Source: Streptomyces cinnabarinus (GTDB taxonomy: Bacteria; Actinomycetota; Actinomycetes; Streptomycetales; Streptomycetaceae). From it: a DNA stretch of 64,000 nt. Where the stretch lies: assembly GCF_027270315.1 (NCBI RefSeq), contig NZ_CP114413.1, positions 7,626,001 to 7,690,000 on the forward strand, written 5' to 3'. Every line of letters starts with the position of its first letter. The first letter of the stretch is position 1. The notes beneath the pieces were generated by a model. The model saw only the letters and a program-made list of their open reading frames with translations, was not told the DNA's origin and made no database searches. Both the position numbers and the translations under genes were made by a program. This document shows, piece after piece, positions 26,596 through 34,960 of this stretch.

Positions 26596-27852
26596 ATGCG
26601 TGTGACGATGATCCTTCCGGCCCTGACCGAGGCGACCAGCCCGCTGTTCCGGCCCATCAAGTACTCGCTGTTCCCGCCGCTGGGCCTGGCCACCCTGGCC
26701 GGCTATCTGGACCCCGGCGACGAGGTCACGCTCCACGACGAACACGTCGAGCGGATCGACCTGGAGTCCCTCGAAACCTCGGACCTGCTGGTGATCCAGC
26801 CGTACATCACCTCGGCCCGGCGCAGCTACGAGATAGCCGACCACTTCCGCGCCCGGGGCGTCCATGTCGCCATGGGCGGCCTGCATGTCACCTCGCTGCC
26901 CGAGGAGGCGGCGGCCCACGCCGACACGATCTTCACCGGGCCCGGGGAGGACACCTGGCCGCTGTTCCTGAAGGACTTCCGCGACGGCGTCCCCGCCCGG
27001 CGCTACGACTCGACCCAGCGGACGCTGGCCGGACTGCCCCCGGTACGCCGGGACCTGATCAAGCGTCACCTCTATCTGGTCCCGAACTCGATCGTGGTGT
27101 CCCGGGGTTGTCCGCACCACTGCGATTTCTGCTACAAGGACGCCTTCTTCGAGGGCGGGAAGTCCTTCTACACCCAGGCCGTCGACGACGCCCTGGCCGA
27201 GATCGACCGACTGCCCGGCCGCCACCTCTACTTCCTCGACGACCACCTGCTCGGCAACCGGCGTTTCGCCGAGGCCCTGTTCGACGGGATGACGGGCATG
27301 GGACGGCTGTGGCAGGCGGCCGGCACGGTCAACTCCGTACTGAAGCCCGACCTGTTGGAGCGGGCGGTGGAGGCGGGGCTGCGCAGCCTGTTCGTCGGCT
27401 TCGAGACGGTCAACGACGCCAACCTCGCAGAGCGCCGCAAGAACCAGAACATCGGCACCGACTACGCGGCGGCGGTACGGCGCCTGCACGACGCAGGGGT
27501 GATGGTCAACGCCAGCTTCGTCTTCGGGCTCGACCAGGACGGGCCGGACGTCTTCGACCGGACCGTGGCCTGGGCGGTGGAGCAGGGCATCGAGACGGCG
27601 ACCTTCCACATCATGACGCCGTATCCGTCGACCGGACTGTGGAAGCAACTGGAGGCGGAGGACCGGATCGTCCACCGGGACTGGGATCTGTACGACACCC
27701 GCCATGTCGTGTACCGGCCGAAGAACATGACGCCACGTCAGCTGGAGGACGGGTACTGGCGGGCGTACCGCGACTTCTACCGCTGGTCCAACATCTGGCG
27801 GGGCGCGGGAGCCCAGCCCGGGGCGCATGAGCGGCTGCGGCATCTCGCCTAG
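26596..27852 (+). CDS. B12-binding-domain radical SAM protein, C-terminus cut by an amber codon
   Basis: 418 aa as read. An N-terminal cobalamin-binding-like domain (LFPPLGLATLAGYLDPGDEVTLHDEHVE, then AMGGLHVTSLPEEA) is followed by a radical SAM domain with VSRGCPHHCDFCYK (Cys-x3-Cys-x2-Cys) near residue 170, and LYFLDDHLLGN and NASFVFGLDQDG further on. Substrate unknown. The TAG at 27850-27852 follows RLRHLA; the same frame then continues for 38 codons with protein-like sequence to TGA 27967-27969, so the gene is probably a recent nonsense allele or is read through. The truncated protein keeps all cofactor motifs and may work. Confidence 0.85.
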   Translation: MRVTMILPALTEATSPLFRPIKYSLFPPLGLATLAGYLDPGDEVTLHDEHVERIDLESLETSDLLVIQPYITSARRSYEIADHFRARGVHVAMGGLHVTSLPEEAAAHADTIFTGPGEDTWPLFLKDFRDGVPARRYDSTQRTLAGLPPVRRDLIKRHLYLVPNSIVVSRGCPHHCDFCYKDAFFEGGKSFYTQAVDDALAEIDRLPGRHLYFLDDHLLGNRRFAEALFDGMTGMGRLWQAAGTVNSVLKPDLLERAVEAGLRSLFVGFETVNDANLAERRKNQNIGTDYAAAVRRLHDAGVMVNASFVFGLDQDGPDVFDRTVAWAVEQGIETATFHIMTPYPSTGLWKQLEAEDRIVHRDWDLYDTRHVVYRPKNMTPRQLEDGYWRAYRDFYRWSNIWRGAGAQPGAHERLRHLA

Positions 27853-27969
27853 GCGGGCGGCTGGAAGAAGTTCGAGCCCGCGTGGGACCTGCTGATCCGG
27901 TCCAAGCGGGTGGTGCGGGCGCTGCCGGTGCTGGAGCGGACGCTGGCGGCGTTCGGAGGGCGGGAGTGA
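27853..27969 (+). pseudogene. Cut-off C-terminal tail of the radical SAM gene
   Basis: In frame after the TAG at 27850: AGGWKKFEPAWDLLIRSKR and then VVRALPVLERTLAAFGG, ending at TGA 27969. From memory, homologues read LAYAGGWKKFEP across this junction, so the TAG replaces a Tyr codon (TAC or TAT, a single-base change). Intact length would be 457 aa. Confidence 0.7.
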
Positions 27970-27970
27970 C

Positions 27971-28002
27971 ATCCGGTTCGCATTCGGGATAGCGTCCCGG
28001 AT
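27971..28002. promoter_or_regulatory. Candidate operator at the start of the second XRE-cupin gene
   Basis: Nested inverted repeats: outer ATCCGG (27971) with CCGGAT (27997), and inner CGGGA-5 nt-TCCCG (27985-27999). They run right up to the ATG at 28003, where a bound repressor would block transcription or initiation. Confidence 0.4.
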
Positions 28003-28587
28003 ATGAAACACGCTGTCGTGGCGGGCGGGCCCGATCCCGTCGATGTGCGGCTCGGTGCCCGGCTGGCCGCGCTGCGGGCCGAGCGCGGCTGGTCGCTGGG
28101 CGAGGTGGCCGAGCGCAGCGGGGTCAGCAAGTCCACGCTGTCCCGGGCCGAACGCGCGGAGATCAGTCCCACCGCCGCGCTGCTCAACCGGCTGTGCGGG
28201 GTGTACGGGCGGACCATGTCCCAACTGCTCAGCGAGGTCGAGTCCGAGCCCGCCCTGCTGGTGCGGGCCGCCGAGCAGCCGGTCTGGCAGGACCGGGCCT
28301 CGGGATTCGTCCGGCGGTCCGTGTCACCGCCGCACCCCGGGCTGCGCGGCGAACTCGTCGAGGGGCGACTCGCCCCGGGCGCCGACATCGCCTATGACCG
28401 GCCGCCCGTGCCGGGCCTGGAGCAGCACATCTGGGTGCTGGCGGGGGCGCTCGACGTCACCGCGCAGGAGACCGGGCACCACCTGGCGGCCGGCGACTGC
28501 CTGCGGCTGCGCGTGTGGGGGTCCACACGGTTCCGGTGCGCCGGTCCGGACGAGGCGCGGTACGTGCTGGCGGTGGTGCTGCCGTGA
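28003..28587 (+). CDS. XRE-family regulator with cupin domain
   Basis: 194-aa regulator: HTH at residues ~14-70 (LAALRAERGWSLGEVAERSGVSKSTLSRAERAEISP-type), then a cupin sensor domain (LEQHIWVLAGALDVT, HHLAAGDCLRLR). It begins within a few bases of a palindrome, suggesting autoregulation, and its stop overlaps the GNAT gene by GTGA, so the acetyltransferase is its likely target or partner. Separate from the XRE-cupin at 11381, with low sequence similarity to it. Confidence 0.88.
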   Translation: MKHAVVAGGPDPVDVRLGARLAALRAERGWSLGEVAERSGVSKSTLSRAERAEISPTAALLNRLCGVYGRTMSQLLSEVESEPALLVRAAEQPVWQDRASGFVRRSVSPPHPGLRGELVEGRLAPGADIAYDRPPVPGLEQHIWVLAGALDVTAQETGHHLAAGDCLRLRVWGSTRFRCAGPDEARYVLAVVLP

Positions 28588-29099
28588 ACGTGTCGCGACT
28601 CGACGGGGATCAACTCCTCGCCCGCGCGGACGAGCTGGCGGAACTGCTGGTGGACACCGTGGACGGGGGCGCCTCGGTCGGCTTCCTCGCACCGCTGGAC
28701 CGGGCGACGGCTCGGGCCTGGTGGAAGGAGCGGGCGGCCGGGCCGTACGCGGTGTGGGTGGCGGAAGACGGCGGACGGATCCTCGGCACCGTGAGCCTCG
28801 CCTTCCCCGACAAGCCCAACAGCCGCCACCGCGCCGAACTGGTCAAGCTGATGGTGCACGGACAGGCCCGCGGACGCGGACTCGGCCGTACGCTTCTGGC
28901 CACCGCCGAGCAGGCGGCCGCCGCCGCGGGCGTCACCCTCCTCCACCTGGACACCGAGACCGACAGCCCCGCCGAGCGCCTGTACCGCGCGGCGGGCTGG
29001 ACCCGGGCAGGCATGATCCCCGACTACGCCGCCGACCCGCGCGGGGTGCTGCGCGGGACGACCCTGTACTACAAGCGTCTGAGCCCTCTGACCGGGTGA
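28584..29099 (+). CDS. GNAT-family N-acetyltransferase
   Basis: 171-aa acetyl-CoA-dependent transferase. Acetyl-CoA-binding motif A is VHGQARGRGLGRTLLATAEQ (residues ~92-110), followed by LHLDTETDSPAERLYRAAGW, the usual C-terminal strand and helix. GTG 28584 overlaps the regulator stop. XRE-cupin plus GNAT pairs are common in Streptomyces; the acceptor substrate is not known. Confidence 0.92.
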   Translation: MNVSRLDGDQLLARADELAELLVDTVDGGASVGFLAPLDRATARAWWKERAAGPYAVWVAEDGGRILGTVSLAFPDKPNSRHRAELVKLMVHGQARGRGLGRTLLATAEQAAAAAGVTLLHLDTETDSPAERLYRAAGWTRAGMIPDYAADPRGVLRGTTLYYKRLSPLTG

Positions 29100-29120
29100 T
29101 TGTCAGTGGGAGCGGATACG

Positions 29121-29489
29121 GTGCCTGCCATGCAGGATGCCGAAGACGTACGCCGTATCGCCCTGTCCCTGCCGGACACCACGGAGAAGGTCGCCTGGAA
29201 CATGCCCACCTTCCGGGTGGCCGGGAAGATGTTCGCGACGGTGCCCGAGGACGAGACCTCCATCGCGGTGCGCTGCCCCAAGGAGGAGCGCGACGAACTG
29301 GTGCTGGCGGAGCCGGAGAAGTTCTGGATCGCCGACCACGAGGCGATGTTCGCCTGGGTGCGGGTACGGCTCGCGGCGCTGGAGGACGAGGACGAGCTGC
29401 GGGACATCCTCGCCGACTCCTGGCGGCAGGCGGCGCCCACCCGACTGCTCGACGCCCACCCCGAGTTGGGGCTGCCGTCCGACGGATGA
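29121..29489 (+). CDS. MmcQ/YjbR family protein
   Basis: About 122 aa, full length for the YjbR/MmcQ fold. Typical segments are EDVRRIALSLPDTTEKVAW, FRVAGKMFA and FWIADH, with a C-terminal helix LLDAHPEL. The family folds like a type III secretion chaperone or DNA-binding protein, with no settled function. GTG 29121 has GGAG 8 nt upstream; ATG 29130 is an alternative. Confidence 0.88.
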   Translation: MPAMQDAEDVRRIALSLPDTTEKVAWNMPTFRVAGKMFATVPEDETSIAVRCPKEERDELVLAEPEKFWIADHEAMFAWVRVRLAALEDEDELRDILADSWRQAAPTRLLDAHPELGLPSDG

Positions 29490-29606
29490 AATCCCCTCGG
29501 GCGTTGTCAGTGCCGCGTGGCATGATCCGGCAACGAGGGTGAGAGCCGGGGCGGAGGGGGCTCCGGCTCGCACCGAGGCCGGTGCGCGGGAAGGGGAGCG
29601 GGGGGT

Positions 29607-30905
29607 ATGGCGAGGGGGTTGTCGAAGGCGTCGCCCGAGGGGGCGGCCGGGGGCGTCCATCCGGTGTGGTCGCGTGACTTCGCCCTGTTCTTCGTCGCAC
29701 GGGCAGTCGCCCGCCTCGGCGACACCATGCTGCCGGTGGCCCTCGCCGCGGGACTGCTCCAGCACGGGTACGGCGCGGGCGCGGTGGGCCTCGCCATGGC
29801 CGCCACGGCCGCTGCCTTCGCCGGGTTCGTCGTCTTCGGCGGGGTGATCGCCGACCGGTTCAGCACCCGCCGGCTGATGATCGGCGCGGACCTGGTGCGC
29901 CTCGGCACCCAGGCGCTCGCCGCGGGACTGTTCTTCTCCGGGCGGGTGGTCCTGTGGGAGATCTGCGCGATCGGCTTCGCCAATGGTGTCGCGGGAGCCG
30001 TCTTCCAGCCCGGCGTCGCCAGCACCACCCCCCGGCTCGCCTCCGACGTCCAGGGCGCCAACGGTGCCATACGCATCGCGGAGTCCGCGGCCCAGCTCGC
30101 CGGACCCGCCCTCGCCGGTCTGCTCGTGGGCCTCGCCTCCCCGGGCGGCGTCTTCGTGGCCCACGCGGCTACGTACGCGGTGAGCGCGCTCTGCCTCCTG
30201 CTGCTGCGCCTGCCCCCACCGCAAGCCGGCAGCGAGCCGATACCGAGCACCTTCCGGGCGGACCTCGTCGAGGGCTGGCGGGAGTTCCGCGCGCGCACCT
30301 GGCTGTGGGGCGTGATCGCCGTCTGGTGCCTCTACATGCTCACGGTGTGGGGCCCGAGCCTGCCCCTGGTGGCGACCTCGGTGGTCCGCGAGCACGGTCC
30401 CGGCGCCTACGGTCTGATCAACTCCGCCCTCGGCGCGGGCACGGTCGTCGGCGGCCTGCTCGCCCTGCGCCTGCGCCCCCGTCGCATGCTCCGCGCGGGC
30501 GCGATCAGCCTCTTCGCCTTCGTCGGCTTCCCGGTGACGGTGGGCCTCGGCCTGGACGTCCCGGCGATGGCGGCGGGCGCCGCCGTGGCGGGCGCCGGCA
30601 TGTCCTTCTGGGGCGTCATGTGGGCGACCACCGTCCAGACCCAGGTCCCGCCGGACGTCCTCAACCGCATCCACGCCTACGACGTGGCGGGCTCCCTCGC
30701 CATGATGCCGGTCGGCCAGGCCCTGGCGGGCCCCTCCGCCGCAGCCCTCGGCACCGACCACGTCCTCCTCGTCGCGGGCGTGATGAGCCTGGTCGTCGCG
30801 GTGATCCTGCTCGCCGTACGACCGATACGGGACCTGGAGCGCGCCGACGCGCCGACCGCCGGATCCCTGCCCTCGGGGAAGCCGGAGCGGGCCCGCGCCG
30901 AATAA
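29607..30905 (+). CDS. MFS transporter
   Basis: 432-aa major facilitator with about 12 hydrophobic segments, starting FALFFVARAVARLGDTMLPVALAAG and with a motif A-like GVIADRFSTRR in the first cytoplasmic loop. It resembles the MFS_3/enterobactin-exporter (EntS-like) group. ATG 29607 is preceded by AAGGGGAG. Substrate unknown; no dedicated regulator next to it. Confidence 0.9.
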   Translation: MARGLSKASPEGAAGGVHPVWSRDFALFFVARAVARLGDTMLPVALAAGLLQHGYGAGAVGLAMAATAAAFAGFVVFGGVIADRFSTRRLMIGADLVRLGTQALAAGLFFSGRVVLWEICAIGFANGVAGAVFQPGVASTTPRLASDVQGANGAIRIAESAAQLAGPALAGLLVGLASPGGVFVAHAATYAVSALCLLLLRLPPPQAGSEPIPSTFRADLVEGWREFRARTWLWGVIAVWCLYMLTVWGPSLPLVATSVVREHGPGAYGLINSALGAGTVVGGLLALRLRPRRMLRAGAISLFAFVGFPVTVGLGLDVPAMAAGAAVAGAGMSFWGVMWATTVQTQVPPDVLNRIHAYDVAGSLAMMPVGQALAGPSAAALGTDHVLLVAGVMSLVVAVILLAVRPIRDLERADAPTAGSLPSGKPERARAE

Positions 30906-30985
30906 ACCGGTGCGCGACCACCAACCCGAGTGCGGTATTGTTTCCCTGTTCGTTCGGCCGGGTGAAAGCCCAGGTCAGCGGGTAT

Positions 30986-31062
<77 letters not shown>

Positions 31063-31079
31063 GCTTCACAGCAGGTCGG

Positions 31080-31111
31080 AGGCCGTCTTCTCAGAGATGA
31101 GAAGGCGGCCT
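31080..31111 (+). terminator. Terminator after tRNA-Pro (first copy)
   Basis: 13-bp stem with one G-T wobble (AGGCCGTCTTCTC at 31080-31092, GAGAAGGCGGCCT at 31099-31111), 6-nt loop. Confidence 0.75.
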
Positions 31112-31129
31112 GTTCCGTGTCCGGGGGCG

Positions 31130-31417
31130 CTACAGCCGGACCGTCAGCTCTATCGCCACCTCGTCGCCCGCCGACAGACCCTGCGGCTTGCGGACCGCCG
31201 CCTTGAGCGGCAGCAGGTAGTGGCCGTCCTTGGGGAACAGCGACGTCGTGAACTGGACCGCGCCGATGCGGGCGTCCACCGGGATGACGCCCCAGCCGTA
31301 AGTGGCCATCGACGCCACCTCGCGGATGTCCGCGGACTCCTGGTCCGGTACAGGGACGAAGTAGTACGGCGACGGGCCGCGCCACTCGATGACCTGGCCG
31401 GTGAACGCGAGTTCCAC
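31130..31417 (-). CDS. DUF1905 domain protein
   Basis: 95 aa, nearly all a DUF1905 domain: a small beta-barrel starting FTGQVIEWRGPSPYYFVPVP and ending LSAGDEVAIELTVRL. GTG 31417 has GAGG 8 nt upstream; the frame is open far upstream but only through sequence antisense-shifted to katG. Separated from katG by a terminator hairpin. Function unknown. Confidence 0.88.
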   Translation of the reverse strand: MELAFTGQVIEWRGPSPYYFVPVPDQESADIREVASMATYGWGVIPVDARIGAVQFTTSLFPKDGHYLLPLKAAVRKPQGLSAGDEVAIELTVRL

Positions 31418-31460
31418 AGGGGCAGCCTCACTTCGTTGATCGGGGACACGGACAGACGGC

Positions 31461-31490
31461 CGGGCCGGCCGACGGGTGTCGGCCGGCCCG
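31461..31490 (-). terminator. Terminator downstream of katG
   Basis: Perfect 13-bp stem CGGGCCGGCCGAC/GTCGGCCGGCCCG with a 4-nt loop, 32 bp past the katG stop. Confidence 0.8.
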
Positions 31491-31521
31491 GGTGTCAGGG
31501 CGGTTGGTGAGCCCGGATCGC

Positions 31522-33741
31522 TCAGACCAGGTCGAAGCGGTCCAGGTGCATGACCTTGGCCCACGCCGCGACGAAGTCGTTCACGAACTTCTCCTTCGCG
31601 TCGTCGCTCGCGTAGACCTCCGCGAGCGCCCGCAGCTCGGAGTTCGAGCCGAAGACCAGGTCGGCACGGGTGCCGGTCCACTTGACCTCGCCGGAGGCCA
31701 GGTCGCGGCCCTCGAAGGCGGTCTGGTCCGGGGAGGTCGCCTTCCACTCCGTGCCCAGGTCGAGCAGGTTGACGAAGAAGTCGTTCGTCAGCTTGCCCGG
31801 GGTCTCGGTGAGGACGCCGTGCTTGGAGCCGTTGTGGTTGGCGCCCAGCACGCGCAGGCCACCGACCAGGACGGTCAGCTCGGGGGCGCTCAGCGTGAGC
31901 AGGTTGGCCCGGTCCAGCAGCAGGTACTCGGCCGGCAGGCGGTTGCCCTTGCCGAGGTAGTTGCGGAACCCGTCGGAGGCCGGCTCCAGCGCCGCGAACG
32001 ACTCGGCGTCCGTGTGCTCCTGGGTCGCGTCCACGCGGCCCGCCGAGAACGGCACCTGGACCTGGACACCGGCGTCCTTGGCGGCCTGCTCCACGGCGGC
32101 CGAGCCACCGAGGACGATCAGGTCGGCCAGGGAGACCTTCTTGGCGCCGGAGTTGAACTCGCCCTGGATGCCCTCCAGGGTGCGCAGCACCTGGGCGAGC
32201 TCGTCGGGGTTGTTCACCTCCCAGCCGCGCTGCGGCTCCAGCCGGATCCGGGCACCGTTGGCGCCACCGCGCTTGTCGCTGCCGCGGAAGGTGGAGGCGG
32301 ACGCCCAGGCGGCGGAGACCAGTTGCCCGACGCTCAGACCCGAGTCGAGGATCTTCGCCTTGAGCGCCGTGACGTCGGCGGCGTCGATCGCCGCACCCTC
32401 GGCCGCGGGCAGCGGGTCCTGCCACAGCAGCGTCTCGTCGGGGACCTCCGGGCCGAGGTACAGCGACTTCGGGCCCATGTCACGGTGGGTCAGCTTGTAC
32501 CAGGCGCGCGCGAAGGCGTCCGCGAATTCCGCCGGGTTCTCGTAGAACCGGCGGGAGATCGGCTCGTAGATCGGGTCCAGGCGCAGCGACAGGTCGGTGG
32601 TGAGCATCCGCGGACGGTGCTTCTTCTCGCTGTCGAAGGCGTCCGGCACGATCTCCGGGGCGTCCTTGGCGATCCACTGGTGAGCACCGGCCGGGCTGGT
32701 GTCCGGCTCGTACTCGTACTCGAAGAGGTTCTTGAAGAAGCCGTTGCTCCACTGGGTCGGGGAGGTGGTCCAGATGACCTCAAGGCCGCTGGTGATCGCG
32801 TCCTTGCCCACGCCCGTGCCGTAGGTGCTCTTCCAGCCCAGGCCCTGCTCCTCCATGGAGGCGGCCTCGGGGTCGTTGCCCACGTGGTCGGCCGGGCCGG
32901 CGCCGTGGGTCTTGCCGAAGGTGTGGCCACCGGCGATGAGGGCGACGGTCTCCTCGTCGTTCATCGCCATCCGGCGGAACGTCTCCCGGATGTCGCGGGC
33001 CGCGGCGATCGGGTCCGGGTTGCCGTTGGGGCCCTCCGGGTTGACGTAGATCAGGCCCATCTGGACCGCGCCGAGCGGGTTCTCCAGCTCGCGGTCGCCG
33101 GTGTAGCGCTGGTCATCGAGCCAGGTGGTCTCGGGACCCCAGTAGACGTCCTCGTCGGCCTCCCAGACGTCCGCGCGGCCGCCGCCGAAGCCGAAGGTCT
33201 CGAAGCCCATCTGCTCCAGCGCGACATTGCCGGTGAGGATCATGAGGTCGGCCCAGGAGATGGACTGGCCGTACTTCTTCTTGACCGGCCACAGCAGACG
33301 GCGGGCCTTGTCGAGGTTGCCGTTGTCCGGCCAGCTGTTCAGCGGCGCGAAGCGCTGCTGACCGGCGCCGGCGCCACCGCGGCCGTCGCTGATGCGGTAG
33401 GTGCCCGCGCTGTGCCAGGCCATACGGATCATCAGCGGGCCGTAGTTGCCGAAGTCGGCCGGCCACCAGTCCTGCGAGGTGGTGAGCACCTCGGCGATGT
33501 CCTGTTTCACGGCCGCGAGGTCGAGGTCCTTGAACGCCTCGGCGTAGTCGAACTCCTCGCCGAGCGGGTTCGTCACCGGCGGGTTCGTGGCAAGGATCTT
33601 CAGGTTGAGCCGCTCCGGCCACCACTGGCGGTTCCCGCCGCCCTGGGTCGGGTGCGGGGCACGCCCGTGCGCGACGGGGCAGCCCCCGGTGCCCTCCTCC
33701 GTCTTGGGATCGGTGACGATTGCGTCGGGGTTCTCAGCCAT
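31522..33741 (-). CDS. katG: Catalase-peroxidase KatG
   Basis: 739-aa bifunctional haem catalase-peroxidase, standard length with the two-domain duplication. Distal haem pocket: IRMAWHSAGTYRISDG (Arg, Trp, His). Proximal His region: ALIAGGHTFGKTHGAG. The YVNPEGP segment carries the Tyr of the Met-Tyr-Trp adduct. It detoxifies hydrogen peroxide in the cytoplasm. ATG 33741 follows GAAGGA. The Fur-family gene lies 33 bp upstream on the same strand, matching the known furA-catC arrangement in which the regulator controls its own operon. Confidence 0.97.
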   Translation of the reverse strand: MAENPDAIVTDPKTEEGTGGCPVAHGRAPHPTQGGGNRQWWPERLNLKILATNPPVTNPLGEEFDYAEAFKDLDLAAVKQDIAEVLTTSQDWWPADFGNYGPLMIRMAWHSAGTYRISDGRGGAGAGQQRFAPLNSWPDNGNLDKARRLLWPVKKKYGQSISWADLMILTGNVALEQMGFETFGFGGGRADVWEADEDVYWGPETTWLDDQRYTGDRELENPLGAVQMGLIYVNPEGPNGNPDPIAAARDIRETFRRMAMNDEETVALIAGGHTFGKTHGAGPADHVGNDPEAASMEEQGLGWKSTYGTGVGKDAITSGLEVIWTTSPTQWSNGFFKNLFEYEYEPDTSPAGAHQWIAKDAPEIVPDAFDSEKKHRPRMLTTDLSLRLDPIYEPISRRFYENPAEFADAFARAWYKLTHRDMGPKSLYLGPEVPDETLLWQDPLPAAEGAAIDAADVTALKAKILDSGLSVGQLVSAAWASASTFRGSDKRGGANGARIRLEPQRGWEVNNPDELAQVLRTLEGIQGEFNSGAKKVSLADLIVLGGSAAVEQAAKDAGVQVQVPFSAGRVDATQEHTDAESFAALEPASDGFRNYLGKGNRLPAEYLLLDRANLLTLSAPELTVLVGGLRVLGANHNGSKHGVLTETPGKLTNDFFVNLLDLGTEWKATSPDQTAFEGRDLASGEVKWTGTRADLVFGSNSELRALAEVYASDDAKEKFVNDFVAAWAKVMHLDRFDLV

Positions 33742-33774
33742 GGCGAATCCTTCCGGGCTTGGTGGATCTCGTGC

Positions 33775-34212
33775 TCAGAGAATTTGGGGGGTCGAGCAGT
33801 CGGGGCACACGCCCCAGTAGATGACCTCGGCCTCGTCGATCGCGAAGCCGTGGTCGTCGGAGGCGGTCAGGCACGGGGCATCACCGACCGCGCAGTCGAC
33901 GTCGGCGACGACCCCGCACGACCGGCACAGGACGTGATGGTGGTTGTCCCCGACACGTCCCTCGAACCGGGCCGGGCTGCCGGCCGGCTCGATACGGCGT
34001 ATGAGTCCCGCCGTGGTCAGGGCGTGCAGCCCCTCGTACACGGCTTGCAGGGAGATATGGCCCACGCGGTCCCGCACCCCCGAGGCGATCGCCTCCACCC
34101 CCAGGTGGTCGCCGTCCCGGACGGTCTCCAGCAGTGCGACCCGGGCGGCCGTCACCCGCAGGCCGGCACCGCGCAGCTCCTCGGCGGTTGACGGGGTTCC
34201 GGATGAGCTCAT
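33775..34212 (-). CDS. furA: Fur-family peroxide/metal regulator (FurA type)
   Basis: 145-aa Fur-family repressor. N-terminal winged helix (LRGAGLRVTAARVALLETV), metal-binding HHHVLCRSCG, and a C-terminal CPDC structural-zinc site. It stands directly upstream of katG, as in Streptomyces furA-catC, where FurA represses the operon until oxidised. AT-rich DNA upstream (about 34226-34275) contains two TTGAA-type repeats on the minus strand (around TTGAACGG and TTGAATGG) that may form its operator. Confidence 0.92.
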   Translation of the reverse strand: MSSSGTPSTAEELRGAGLRVTAARVALLETVRDGDHLGVEAIASGVRDRVGHISLQAVYEGLHALTTAGLIRRIEPAGSPARFEGRVGDNHHHVLCRSCGVVADVDCAVGDAPCLTASDDHGFAIDEAEVIYWGVCPDCSTPQIL

Positions 34213-34390
34213 GCGCCGAACCTACCCTCAAAAACACGAACCATTCAAGAAAACGATCCGTTCAAATTTGATGGTGCGCAGACGTCCGGGGGAGGGCCGG
34301 TCCACGACGCCCCGTCACGCGTACGACAGCACCCTCCCGCACTCCCCTCCATTCCGCCTCACGGCGCGCACGAGAAACAGTCCGTGACCG

Positions 34391-34927
34391 TCAGACCACG
34401 CATCCGACATGGGCCATCGCCTGCTTCAGCAGCACGCCGTGGCCGCCCGGCATCTCGCTCTGCACCGCGGGCGACAAGGCCTCCTGGGGGCTGAACCACA
34501 CCAGGTCGAGGGCGTCCTGGCGGGGCCGGCAGTCGCCGGTCACCGGGACCACGTAGGCGAGGGAGACGGCGTGCTGGCGCGGGTCGTGGTAGGGCGTGAT
34601 GCCCTGGGTCGGGAAGTACTCCGCGACCGTGAAGGGCTGGAGCGAGGCCGGGACGCGGGGCAGCGCGACCGGGCCGAGGTCCTTCTCCAGATGGCGGAGC
34701 AGGGCGTCACGCACTCGCTCGTGGTGCAGCACGCGGCCGGAGACCAGGGTCCGGCTGACCGTTCCGTCCGGTCCGATGCGCAGCAGCAGGCCGATGCTGG
34801 TGACCTCGCCGCTGTCGTCGACGCGCACGGGCACGGCCTCGACATACAGAATCGGCATGCGGGCGCGGGCCATGTCCAGCTCGTCGGAGGTCAGCCAACC
34901 GGGCGTGGTTTCGGTCATATCAGACAT
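34391..34927 (-). CDS. NUDIX-like DUF4916 protein
   Basis: 178-aa protein resembling DUF4916/NUDIX hydrolases (LTSDELDMARARMPILYVEAVPVRVD). The canonical Nudix box GxxxxxExxxxxxxREUxEExGU is not seen, so catalytic activity is uncertain. ATG 34927 or 34918. No operon partner; the neighbours point the same way but have 33-bp and 178-bp gaps. Confidence 0.75.
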   Translation of the reverse strand: MSDMTETTPGWLTSDELDMARARMPILYVEAVPVRVDDSGEVTSIGLLLRIGPDGTVSRTLVSGRVLHHERVRDALLRHLEKDLGPVALPRVPASLQPFTVAEYFPTQGITPYHDPRQHAVSLAYVVPVTGDCRPRQDALDLVWFSPQEALSPAVQSEMPGGHGVLLKQAMAHVGCVV

Positions 34928-34960
34928 TGCTTGATCATACTTTCCGGGATCGGCGCGCGC

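Noticed and set aside
29103..30761. A 552-codon minus-strand frame over the MmcQ and MFS genes
   Set aside because: It is a His/Gly/Ala/Glu-rich shadow of the MFS transporter frame without recognisable motifs or a ribosome site.
31492..34191. An 899-codon plus-strand frame over katG and furA
   Set aside because: It is antisense to two unmistakable genes, and its composition is typical of a shadow frame.
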